Positions 22,711 through 32,563 of a stretch of DNA of 64,000 nucleotides are shown piece by piece. Origin of the DNA: Nemania diffusa (lineage: Eukaryota; Ascomycota; Sordariomycetes; Xylariales; Xylariaceae); NCBI GenBank assembly GCA_038501195.1, contig JBBPUQ010000006.1:2604001-2668000 (forward strand), written 5' to 3'. The stretch's first letter is position 1. Every line of letters starts with the position of its first letter. Both the position numbers and the translations under genes were made by a program. Below the pieces are notes generated by a model. It was given only the letters and a program-made list of their open reading frames with translations. It was not told the origin of the DNA and made no database searches.

Positions 22711-25066
22711 ATGAGTTCAACAGGGCTCAACCCTGTTACCCTAACTGCAAACGTTGTGGCAATGCCTGACCACTCTGATGAAGTGCTCGAGCACCACTGG
22801 TGCCAGATTTCGGAGCGAGTTCAACATCCCAATGGTTGCCAAGTCTTGAAGCTGTCGAGCTCTGAGATAGATATGCTAGGTCACAGGGGTGAACAATATT
22901 TCAAACAGAAAGCTAGGTAAGTATATCTATATTCTAATCGCTGATAACCTTATAGTGGACCTACTTCAAGCTGATCTTCCTCTCATAAAACATGTCGAGC
23001 GTCACGGATAGAATACCCCATCGCCAACCCCACAATAACAATATTATATTGCAACATCATCACTGATAATTCCATGATCTTATATGCCAGTGCTATGTTG
23101 CTGACTTTTTGAGATATAGTTTGCTCATGAACGGGAATGCTGAATTCTACGTGGATGGCCACAACTGTGATCGATTTTACCTTGGCATTGGCGATAATCT
23201 TGTCCGCCATTTTGCCCTTACCATCCAAGTATCTCATGGATCCCGGTTCCCGGTTCTATTGCCTGCACCAGCTCCATCGGTTACAAACTACCCAACTCAT
23301 CAGCCTGCCATCGATCCATCAAGTTCTAGCCTACAGCCCCAAATGCCATCCCATGAGTTCAACTACAAGCCGCCGCCTCAGGCACCCCAATATCCAGCTT
23401 CACCCTTTGAACAATCAAACATGATGCCACCGAGATTTCCTGCCATAGTCGACTCTATAAACTATCAATCTAACAAGTGCACCACTGCTGCGAGTAGCAA
23501 CCTAGGGATCCCGAAGGCTCTCGGAAGTAAGGAAATCCACCAAGAGAATCAAAATGAGGATAATCAGCAGGACAACGATAAGAAGAACGGAAAAGAACCT
23601 CACGTAAAGCGCCCATCCAACCCTTGGATTCTGTACCGCTCATCGCAGCATCATATTGTTGTACGAAGCCAACCTAAAGGGACTCCCAATGGCGATATAT
23701 GTACGTATATTACCTACAATTCCGCTATATCTTGATTTTATTTGGATACTGACTTGACACGTTCCCAGCCAAGATCATCAGCAGCCAATGGAAAAGCATG
23801 TCGAAGGAGGAAAAGAAGCCTTGGTTTGATCTATTCCAAACCCGAAAGGCTGAGCACAAGAGACTTCATCCCGACTATATATTCCACCCTCGCGGGAAGA
23901 ACCCGGCCAACAAAAAAGCGAAGACATCATCGCCGGGAGTAGGGGGCGTCGAGAATACAGGCAGCTCCAGAAATGGAGCAAAACAGCCTCGTAGCAATGG
24001 GAGTGTCACGCAGCAAGATTTTACCGGACAGGCCCCCACCCAGGGGGGCTTCGCTACACAATATTTTGCTCCCCGACATATCATAAATGAATGGGAGGCA
24101 AACACTCCCAATGTTGGCCGCAGTCCTTTTCTACCTCAGATGAACAACAATATGGTTCTACCTGAGTCAAACAACACCAGTGCCGGCAATATCCCATCTC
24201 TGCCGGAATCAAATAACACTGGCGCCAACAACAATTTCTTTCTGCCTGAGCAGAATAACACCAGCACCGGCAATATCCTATCTCTGCCGGAGTCGAACAA
24301 CACCGGTGCTAATAACAATATGTTTCTACCTGAGCTGAATAACACCAGCACCGGCGATATCCTATCTCTGCTGGAGTTAAACAACACTGGCGCCAACAAC
24401 AATTTCTTTCTACCTGAGTCAAGCAACGCCGGCGCTAACAACAATATGTTTCTACCTGAGCCGGATAACACCAGCACCGGCAATATCCTATCTCTACCGG
24501 GATCAAATAACACTGTTGCCAACAACAATTTCTTTCTGCCTGAGCAGAATAACACCAGCACCGGCAGTATCCTATCTCCACCGGAGTCAAACAACACCGG
24601 CACTTACAACAATTTCTTTCTGCCTGAGCCTGACAATGCTAGTGCGGACAGCAGTCTATATCTACCAGGACCGGACAATGCCAGTGGAGCCAGCAGTCTA
24701 TATTCACCAGAACTGGACAATACCAACGCCGATAATACTGTATCTCTACCTGAGCTTGAAAATGCTAGTGCGGACAGCAGTCTATCTCTACCAGAGCTGG
24801 ACAATGCTAGTGGAGCTAGCAGTCTATATTCACCAGAACAGGACAATACTAACGCCGACAATAGTCTACCTCTACCAGAGCTGGAGAATGCCAGTGGGGC
24901 CGGTGGTCTATCTCTACCAGAGCTAGACAATAACCACGCCGATAATGGTCTACCTCTACTCGAGAATGAATTGTCGCTTGATAACATCTTGGGCAATGAT
25001 ATCTCCTATGAACAGTTCGACATGGGGCTGTGGGAGCTGGATGAGCTGAAATGGCAGTCCCCCTAG
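22711..25066 (+). CDS. MAT1-2-1: MATA-HMG box transcription factor, MAT1-2-1-like, with long C-terminal repeat domain
   Basis: Three exons (22711-22916, 23120-23700, 23769-25066) give 694 aa; both introns (203 and 68 nt) keep the frame. The N-terminal part (ERVQHPN, LSSSEIDMLGHRGEQYFKQKA, FYVDGHNCDRFYLGIGD) has the layout of MAT1-2-1 proteins. The HMG box spans about residues 231-304 (VKRPSNPWILYR, then SKIISSQWKSMSKEEKKPW, then HPDYIFHPR). The second intron splits the Ser263 codon, the position I know as the conserved MAT1-2-1 HMG-box intron. Residues 393-658 are 19 tandem 14-residue repeats; the tail (659-694) is acidic and could activate transcription. MAT1-2-1 proteins control mating identity and sexual development. 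The large size comes from the repeats. It could instead be a MAT-derived HMG paralogue, since APN2 and SLA2 are not nearby. The first intron's 3' end was chosen because it alone keeps phase. Confidence 0.8.
24158..24955 (+). repeat. 19-copy tandem array of a 42-bp coding unit
   Basis: The array is 798 bp, exactly 19 x 42, with no length variation. The unit encodes LPE-x-x-N-(T/A)-followed by Ser/Asn/Gly-rich residues. Copies 1-11 mostly alternate between LPEQNNTSTGNILS-like and LPESNNTGANNNFF-like versions (84-bp higher-order dimer). Copies 12-19 follow a three-version cycle (DNASADSSLY, DNASGASSLY, DNTNADNTVS; 126-bp trimer). No Lys or Arg occurs in the array. Confidence 0.95.
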
Positions 25067-26632
25067 GTGGCTTGGTGATGATTGGAGGGGATTCACCTTG
25101 ATCCATTTGCTTTTGTGGTTTTGACTTGGGGGTTGGGGCGTAGTAAGACATGGGACAGGGTCAGGGATTTGATACCACTTTCACCTTCTTGTTGACGTAC
25201 TAGGGCACGGGCACTTCTATGCGTTGCGTTTGTTGTATGGATAGCGCAGGTTGCATGTATTGCAAACTGGACACGGCTCATAGATATCTAGGTACTACTA
25301 TACGTAGGGCATATGCCACAGACCTAGATGAGGTAGTCGAGGTACCACCTGCAATTATAAAATCTCCCCTCTACACATATAGATCTCACGCGACTGCATT
25401 TGCCTACTTCGTTTCTTGACACACACGTGAGAGTGCGCGTTAAATAGCCAACAGCGGCGTGAACGTTGCTCTTTACCCTATGCTGGCTTTCTAAAGAAGT
25501 GTGAACAAGCCGACTAACCCATAGGCTCATAAAGCAGCGATCCTCAGATTTCTCACGTATCTTTCATTGTCACCATTTCCCAATTTTATTGATAAAAGAA
25601 AAAGATACGCCCCAAGATAATACAATGGTATTCACTACTTTAAACAATCCATTCACGAGTTAGGTCTTGCGCATATATTGAAATTCGATGCAAACTGTAG
25701 GACTTAAAAATGTCCATATTAAAGTTGCTGAAGAGACAGAAAAGATCACGCAGAAATTTGGAACTGTGCGCGGTAAAATATAGATAATATACAACACTCG
25801 GGGTTCATTTGACCTAAGATACTTAGTAAGACAGCCTTAGACAGGAGGTTCTGAACAAGGAAGATACCAGCGAAGGGGCAAGCCGCAGTCACGTCGGTTG
25901 AGATATAACATCAATTGTGTAACTAGATCAGTTACACGGTATAACAGTCATCTGCAATGCGGACGGTACCGCGCTTCCCGGGAATTTGTAAAGGATGAGG
26001 TCCCTGTCAGTCGTCACGGGCCTTGACTAGCTGCTTATTAGGAATTACTGTAAGTGCACAAGCCCGAGAGTTGGGTCTACCGGCATCCTAATTAGACAGT
26101 ATGCTATAGCAAGGTTCCCCAAGTGGTCCGCAGTACGTTAATGAAGCCGAAAATATATATGGCATGAAGAATGGCTTCGTGCCGTCGAGGTAGCTGGTAG
26201 CTGGCCTTCGTGTTGTCCCCGGGGGGAATTTGTATGATGTCAGGCTTCAGCAGTAATCTGTACAGTGTAAATAGATAGTGTGACAGAACAGGGCCATCAA
26301 GCCACTTCTGAAGCCACAAGCCACTTCTGACCTATGCCACAGGCTTGCAGCTGTGCCACAAGCTAACATTCTGGAGTCTCAATTGAGATCTACATATAGT
26401 CAACTCCGAGACACGATCCAGCTAAGCCTATATAAGTACAAAGGCCTAAAAGCAATTGTCAGCCCAAAATCTCCGTACATGGTCAATACCTGGACAGACT
26501 AGGTACAGCAGGTATGTACCTCTTAGTACTCGTCATCGGACTCCACGCTGCTATCCTTATCGGCTTTAAACATGGCAACCGGAGACCCTAAGACATTTCG
26601 ACTCCTGTCCTTCATATTGAACCCAACAAGAA
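25067..26632. other. 1.6-kb intergenic, no gene seen
   Basis: Holds the 3' end of the MAT-like gene and the promoter of the Zn2Cys6 regulator. Frames at 25093-25530 are short and unrecognisable. From 26340 a TATATAAG word (about 26428-26435) lies ~200 bp ahead of the next ATG and may be a TATA element. Confidence 0.45.
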
Positions 26633-28633
26633 ATGCCGAGATCAAGTATCGCGTCCACCTCCACCTCTAGCCGCATCAGTGAGGGAATTGTCAAGACTTA
26701 TAAACGTCGCCCGCGTAAACCGATAAGTTGTGAGCCTTGTCGGCATTCTAAGTTGCGTTGTGATCGCCAGAACCCGTGCACCTCGTGCGTACGCCGAAAA
26801 TGTGTCGATTCATGTGTATATGAACGGCCATCCGGGACCCCGGAGCAGCCAGCGCCCGCTTCGGCAGCAGCACCGTGCCAACCACAGACAGAGCACAGCA
26901 CCGCCGAAGGCATTCGGATAGCATCTACAGCCCCGGCCCCAGCTGGTATTGCAGGCATTGCAGACACTGCAGACACTGCCGTGACATCAAATGAACAAGT
27001 AAACACTAGTCCTGCCGACCTTCGGGAACGCCGTGCTTTAACTCATGAACGCTGGGAGGAAGTGCTGCAAAGGCCGATGAACCCAGATGAGCCATCAACG
27101 TTCGCGCCCGATGATGCAGTATCCCACGCTGCTGGCATCTGCTTCCCATTCCCTTCCGAGCCTCACCTTTCCACGAGCGATATCTTGGCATTGGTACCGC
27201 CAGCCCAATCATGTGACTACCTCATCTCACAGTTCTTCATGTATATGTCACAATTTTTCCCCATCTTACATGGCCCGACATTTCAGAAGGAGTATGCCGC
27301 TTTTGTAGGAAACCCTTCCACAGTTGACTTCTCTTGGCTAGCCGTGCTCTTCATGTTGCTGTCCATCGGCCTCCACACGCTCGATTACGACGGCGCTTTA
27401 CCAGCTGATATCAGCCCTAATGGCTCTACACTGCAAGGCTCGAACATGAGTACGCGGCGGTATCGCGAGGCAGCTATGATATGCTTGTCAAAAGACCAAT
27501 TCTTGACGAGATATCGGCTAAACACGCTGCAGGCGTTATTGCTCATTGTCTACGAGATCTGTCACGAGGAGGGCGTTGAGCGGGGCTGGACGCTGCTGGG
27601 TATTGCCCTGAATATTAGTATCGCACTACATTGCAATGCTGAGTCTACCCCCCTCGGCTTGAATCGTATCGAAATGGAACGCCGACGGCGCTGCTGGGCT
27701 GGCCTTCTCTCGTTGTATGCATATCAAATGGTTTCATATCCAGGCGTCGACATGTTATTTCTAGCAAACGTTACGGCAACAATGCCTGCCGATGTGAATG
27801 ATATTGACATACGCGAAGATTCCATATCACAGCCTTCTCGTCGACCGACGCAGATGTCGGTAATGATATTCAAAATTCGCCTATTCCAGCTGTCTAGTAA
27901 AATATGCCGTCACTTAAAGGGACCTAACAAGTTCGACGAGAAGACACGAGATCTATTCGATGCCGAAATAGCAGAGGAGCAGCGCCAATGGGATGCTACA
28001 TTTCTCGTGAACAATGAAGAGGTGCCCAGTCTCTTAGACTTCTCAAGCTTTGCTCATTGGTCCTTACAATTTCACGGCCATCATCTCTATCTCCTAATCC
28101 ACCAGCCTTTTTGTCGGCCGCGTTCCAACTCGACTTGCTTCCGCCAACAATCCCGGGCGAAATGTATCACTTCCGGTGCGGCTCTCTTAGAACTACACCG
28201 ACGGTTTTGGGAGGTCCCCCGACTTCGCCCTTGTCGCTGGACGATGCATGGACTGCACAGCTTCTATGCTGTTCATGGGGCAGTGGCATTAGCGTCATGC
28301 CTTCTAGAGGAAGAATCTCACATTTCAGGCTCGCTGCAATATAGGGATGCTTTCGTTGCAACGGTCAGCCGTGTTGAGAAGCTGCAGAATCGAAGCCCGA
28401 TCTGCATGAAAGCCTATCCTATTCTTTCTCAATTACAGTGGGTGTGAATTCGATACATATCGTAACTCAATAACTAAGAAAAATACAGAACCCTTCTATT
28501 TCCCGAGCAATACAAATGGCCCAACCCGGCAAACTCTACATTTCTAGAAACACTGGACACATGGGTTGATAACCTGCAGTGGCTCAATCCAAACACCGTT
28601 GATTGGGCAAGTTATCACTTACAAGAATATTAG
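26633..28633 (+). CDS. Zn2Cys6 fungal-type transcription factor
   Basis: Two exons, 26633-28443 and 28489-28633, give 651 aa. The first frame ends in a TGA at 28445, but a 45-nt intron (GTGAAT..AATACAG, with an ACTAAG branch-like word) joins it to a protein-like second exon (FPEQYKWPNPANSTFLE). The binuclear zinc cluster is C33, C36, C43, C49, C52 and C61 (CX2CX6CX5CX2CX8C), preceded by a basic stretch (KRRPRKP). Residues ~190-560 form the fungal-specific transcription-factor middle region (YLISQFFMYMSQFFPILHGP; RRRRCWAGLLSLYAYQM). Such proteins bind CGG-type DNA sites. The MFS transporter ~1 kb downstream and a UstYa oxidase gene beyond it suggest a pathway-specific regulator, by position only. 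Confidence 0.9.
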
Positions 28634-29632
28634 TGGCTATAGTACATTCTGACCACAATATAGAACTTTTTAGATGGCATATTGGGTGATAACAGCTGAA
28701 AACCCATCTTTCGAAGTAGCTGTTCTCAAGATTTTGGAGCCGATAGTGTTTGATCGACTTGGGGGGAAGGGAGAGCGTAGCGGGACCTGTTGAACCAAAC
28801 GAAATGACATATCCAGGTTCTTATCAAAGCTGTAAGAGAACCTAATCTCTAGCGAAATGATACCGTCTCTCCGAATGCATCAATTGACAAGAACTATATA
28901 GAGCATATCCATTTTCAAGTACTCAGGACGTCAGTGAGCGTTTGCTAGCCGAAGAGATCGATTAGCTAGTTACGCCTAGAAGACATTGGCGTGCCAAGAC
29001 AAATGGCTCTAGGCATATCTAGGGGGGAGGAGCATAGCTAACTCTCCACACGGAGTTACTAAGACTACGTATTGAATGAGATTATTTGGAACCTATATCT
29101 TGATCTAATTCTAATTTTTAGCCCTCTCTCGTTCGACTTGATTTCTAATCGGCTGCCCTTTTCGCAAAAGGAAACCAACAATAGCAACCGTCAGCTTCCT
29201 CTTATGTTCGGATCAGCCCCGAGACAAAGGCGATCTTGGCTTACACGGAGTTAGCTTAACCCGCTCTTAGACTCGGAGATGCGTCGCACAACTATAACTC
29301 ACCTATTTTTATATTGAAAATTTCTGCATTTCACAAATAGCTGTCTCCGATACACACTATACGCCTAATTTCTGACCGCATGACACACTATTAGGTATCA
29401 TTGATCAGCAGAATCTCCGTGTTTTGATGCTCCACATTGGGCCATAAGTCAGAGCCACAGCAAGAGATATGAAGGGTATAAGAGAAACGAAATTAAACTT
29501 GATGGGTCCCGGCTAGGGACTCGTAAACCTACAACTACGCCTGTGGTTAACGATTGGCGATTATTCGTTTTATCGATTTTTCTTGGGTTGTGTTTCTTAC
29601 GTTTACGGTCATGTACAACTGCCACTTTCGCC
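28634..29632. other. 1-kb intergenic, no gene seen
   Basis: Separates the regulator from the transporter on the same strand. No frame above 60 codons with a recognisable product. The transporter frame is open upstream of 29633 to a GTG at 29543, but the first ATG in good context is 29633. Confidence 0.45.
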
Positions 29633-31462
29633 ATGGCCTTCATCTTACAGCGGCGAGCACTTGCGAAGCAAGTCCAGTATCAGCTAGAACGAATAGCTAC
29701 TACGAAAGAGTCAATCTTAATTGAGAAGAGGGGCGAAACAGATACAGAAGCGATAGACGTCGAAGTAGGGGCAACCAACGAGTCTGCAGAGGACGTGTAC
29801 CTTGGCATTCCAGGTATCACTCGTCAAATAGATCAGGATGGTAGGTGGTATTACGATGTCGGATGGGCCGGTGAAGATGATCCTTTCAATCCCAAACGAT
29901 GGCCAACAGTAACTCGTCTTGGATCGACATTCCTCGTTTGTGTCGTCGCTTTCTTCGCCACATCGGCCAGCTCTATCGACAGTGTCATCATCGCCAGAGC
30001 TGCCGCCGAATTTGGTGTCTCTTCTATTGTCGAGTCATTGGCGACGGGCCTATTCTTAGTAGGCTTTGGCGCCGGCGCACTGCTCGCTAGCCCATTATCC
30101 GAACTAGTTGGACGACAACCTGTGTACATCGTGTCGCTCCTAGTATTCGAAGGCTGGACCATTGGCTCAGCACTCTCTCCCAACATTACTGCACAGCTCA
30201 TTTTTCGATTCCTGATGGGTGTCTCATCTTCCGCTCCTCTCACTGTCGCCGGAGGTTCGATTTCCGACATGTGGTCACCGCTCGAGAGGACCTTTGCTTA
30301 TCCGTTCTATGCCATACCAGGATTCGGCGGCGCTGTATTTGGTACGTAGAAGAGACATCCTAACCCTATACACGTATCAAGCACGTGGTAACTAATCGAT
30401 TACCTTTGGAATCAATCTAGGCCCTGTTATCGGGACCTGGATTGGAAACGACCCCAATTTGACCTGGCGATGGGTCGAGTGGTTGACTCTGATACTAACT
30501 GGTGTCTGCATCACATTGCTCTTCTTCTTGAAGCGCGAGACGTTTGCCCCGCGCATCCTTTATCTAAAGGCAGCTGCCTTCCGTAAATACACTGGAGACG
30601 CACGATTTAAAACTAGTAAAGAGGCTTCCGATGCTAGCGAAACCAGCGTGATCCTGAAGCGAAACTTCGAGCGGCCTTTTCAGCTATGCTTTGAACCGAT
30701 CGTCATAAGCTTCACAGTGTACTTGACGATAAATTACATCATTCTATTCACGTTTCTTGATGGGTAGGTCTTGCTCAATCTATCCTCTTGGTGGATTGCC
30801 TACTTATACATTGGCATTTAGCTATTCATACATCTTCGCTGATGTATACGGCATCAGTCAGAACCTGTCTAATACTGCTTTCTTGGGGCTGCTCGTGGGG
30901 ATACTGCTTCCTGTCTTCCTCCTCCCTTGGATATATAGCAGCACTGTTAAGCAGTTGCAGCGTGATGGGGATAAGGGATCTGGGGAGATGTTGAACCGCG
31001 AAAACCGATTATACTTCGCGATGATCGGGGCACCTACCGTACCAATTGGCCTGTTTTGGATGGCATGGACTGATTACGTGAGTTACCTCTCTCTACTTCT
31101 CATATCTAATTATCTATCTTTCGTCGCGAAACTAACATGTCAAGTCATTCATTTCAATTTGGTCGCCGATTCTCGCTTCAGTCCTTGTAGGGTTCGGGAT
31201 TGTGTGCGTCTTCATGTCGGCGAATATGTATATCATCGACTGTTACGAGATCTACGCTGCATCTGCGCTAACTTTCAATGCTTTGACTCGTTATATTGCA
31301 GCTGGTGCGTTCACAGTAGTTGGAATACCATTGTACGGAAATCTTGGGACACATTGGACGTTGACTCTGCTGGGGGCGATCAGTACATTGGCTGCTCCTA
31401 TCCCCTTCGTCCTATTTAAATGGGGTACTAATATTAGAAAACGGAGTAAATGGGCCTATTAA
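29633..31462 (+). CDS. MFS transporter, DHA1-type (drug or metabolite efflux)
   Basis: Four exons (29633-30341, 30421-30763, 30822-31077, 31145-31462) give 541 aa; introns of 79, 58 and 67 nt all have GT..AG ends and keep phase. The start is the ATG in GCCATGGCC context. The N-terminal tail contains the common fungal signature VGWAGEDDPFNPKRW just before the first membrane helix. Around twelve hydrophobic segments follow. SPLSELVGRQPVYIVSLL is motif A between helices 2 and 3, and the FGPVIGTWIG region resembles the antiporter motif in helix 5. The C-terminal half keeps the ANMYIIDCYEIYAASALTFN element typical of this subfamily. It probably exports a small molecule or drug by proton antiport at the plasma membrane. 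Substrate unknown; its position suggests a cluster product. Confidence 0.88.
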
Positions 31463-31989
31463 GTGTGTTTCACAAATTTGTATACAGGGTGGTAGATGAT
31501 ATGCTCACCAGCTGGCATATCGAGGAGCTCAGCATACTGTTTGGAATACTAGACCTCGGCGCATTAGATTAGAAGCAAACTTGATTTTCCGTTATTGTAA
31601 CTGGTCGCTAATAAACTATACACATATCCTTATAACTTAGTCCATGCTTCAAAACCTAACACAAACAAGGGAGACGACTAGCTATTACGCATGAAAGAGC
31701 TGACTAGTTTGTTGCCTTAGGGCTTTGTGCTGTCTTGAGGGTTTCTTCCTGGAATTGTGCTCGTAGCAGCGATTCGCTACGCGATCAAATATCAGACCTA
31801 ATTAGTCAAGCGTTATGTAAAGACGATATCGCTATAGTTAGAAGAAGAACTAGATATCAACACTCTTATCAAATAATCTAGCTTCATTTAGACTCCTTTT
31901 TTTTATTTTACAAAATAACAAAAAAAAAAAAAAAAAGGGAAAAGAAAAGAAGGATTGCCCATGGAGTAAAAGTGCGAGGTTGTGAACAC
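31463..31989. other. Intergenic between MFS gene and UstYa last exon
   Basis: The 3' ends of two convergent genes lie here. It includes a homopolymer A run of 18 at about 31920-31937 next to a T run, and is otherwise featureless. Confidence 0.5.
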
Positions 31990-32225
31990 CTATTCTGGAA
32001 AGCGGAAGTTCTCCCATAGTGTACCATTCGGGTGACGAGGTTTGACAGCTGATGGTCCGCTGTACCGGCTAGAAGCCCATTCCCTAACCTTGCCGAAATC
32101 TCGACAAGTATGTGTTCTGTCTGAATCAATGTAGTTTTGATGGATGGAGTCATACCAACGCGTAGGAATGACGGTCATATCTGCGTTGCATTGAATCATT
32201 TGCCGTATGTGATCAATGCAATGTA
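31990..32225 (-). pseudogene. UstYa-family (DUF3328) oxidase gene, last exon, cut off by a transposon
   Basis: This is the 3' terminal exon of the gene whose first five exons lie at 45738-46592 on the same strand, 13.5 kb away. It begins after an AAATAG acceptor with HCIDHIRQMIQCNADM, which contains the second His and the Cys of the family's second HxxHC motif, and runs through TRWYD and HTCRDFGKVREWA to a TAG at 31990-31992. These are standard C-terminal features of UstYa-type oxidases. The exon starts in exactly the phase left by exon 5. The remaining 68 bp up to 32293 are the 3' part of the split intron. It is called a pseudogene because a 13.5-kb intron is unlikely to be spliced in a fungus; the exon itself is undamaged. 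Confidence 0.85.
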
Positions 32226-32288
32226 CTATTTGAGACTGTTAATAGACTACTCAAGTCACATACCCATTAGGCTCGCTACCGGTGAGAG

Positions 32289-32293
32289 CTTAC
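32289..32293. repeat. Candidate left target-site duplication (CTTAC)
   Basis: Immediately precedes the left terminal repeat; the bases after the right repeat are CTTAT (45730-45734), matching at four of five with a C/T difference of the RIP type. Confidence 0.55.
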
Positions 32294-32563
32294 TGAAACG
32301 AAGTATGTAACACACACTACGCACTCTAGAGGACTGACTACGGTTATGTAGATCATTTCTAGAGATTTGAGGCTTAGAAGAATAATAAATAAGTAACACA
32401 AATGTATATTCGGGTGTAACAAACCCCCAAAAAAAGCTGTATAAAAAGCGTGCTAACTTTTTTTAACTAGTATAAACTAACTATTTTAAATAAAAAAAAA
32501 AAAAAACTAAGTTTTAATAATTTAATTAACTTAATTTTTATATAATTAAACTATTTATATTGT
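32294..32563 (+). repeat. Left terminal repeat (LTR-like) of the 13.4-kb element
   Basis: Aligns without gaps to 45460-45729 at a constant offset of 13166. Every difference I checked along its length is a transition. Its outer (5') ~130 bp keep G and C, whereas its inner end is AT-converted. The first mismatch that is not a transition lies at 32293, which fixes the left edge. Confidence 0.88.

Noticed and set aside
24158..24955. Repeat array as a UstA-type repeated-core precursor peptide for the nearby UstYa oxidase
   Set aside because: The array has no Lys or Arg, hence no Kex2 sites between units, there is no signal peptide, and it is continuous with an HMG box.
24136..24996. Long minus-strand open frames across the repeat region
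   Set aside because: They are the antisense of the 42-bp array: a multiple-of-three repeat without stops in one frame keeps other frames open too. The plus strand carries the HMG box and splice sites.
28445..28447. TGA as the true end of the Zn2Cys6 protein
   Set aside because: A 45-nt intron with acceptable ends removes it and joins in phase to a 47-residue protein-like exon, so the longer model is preferred.
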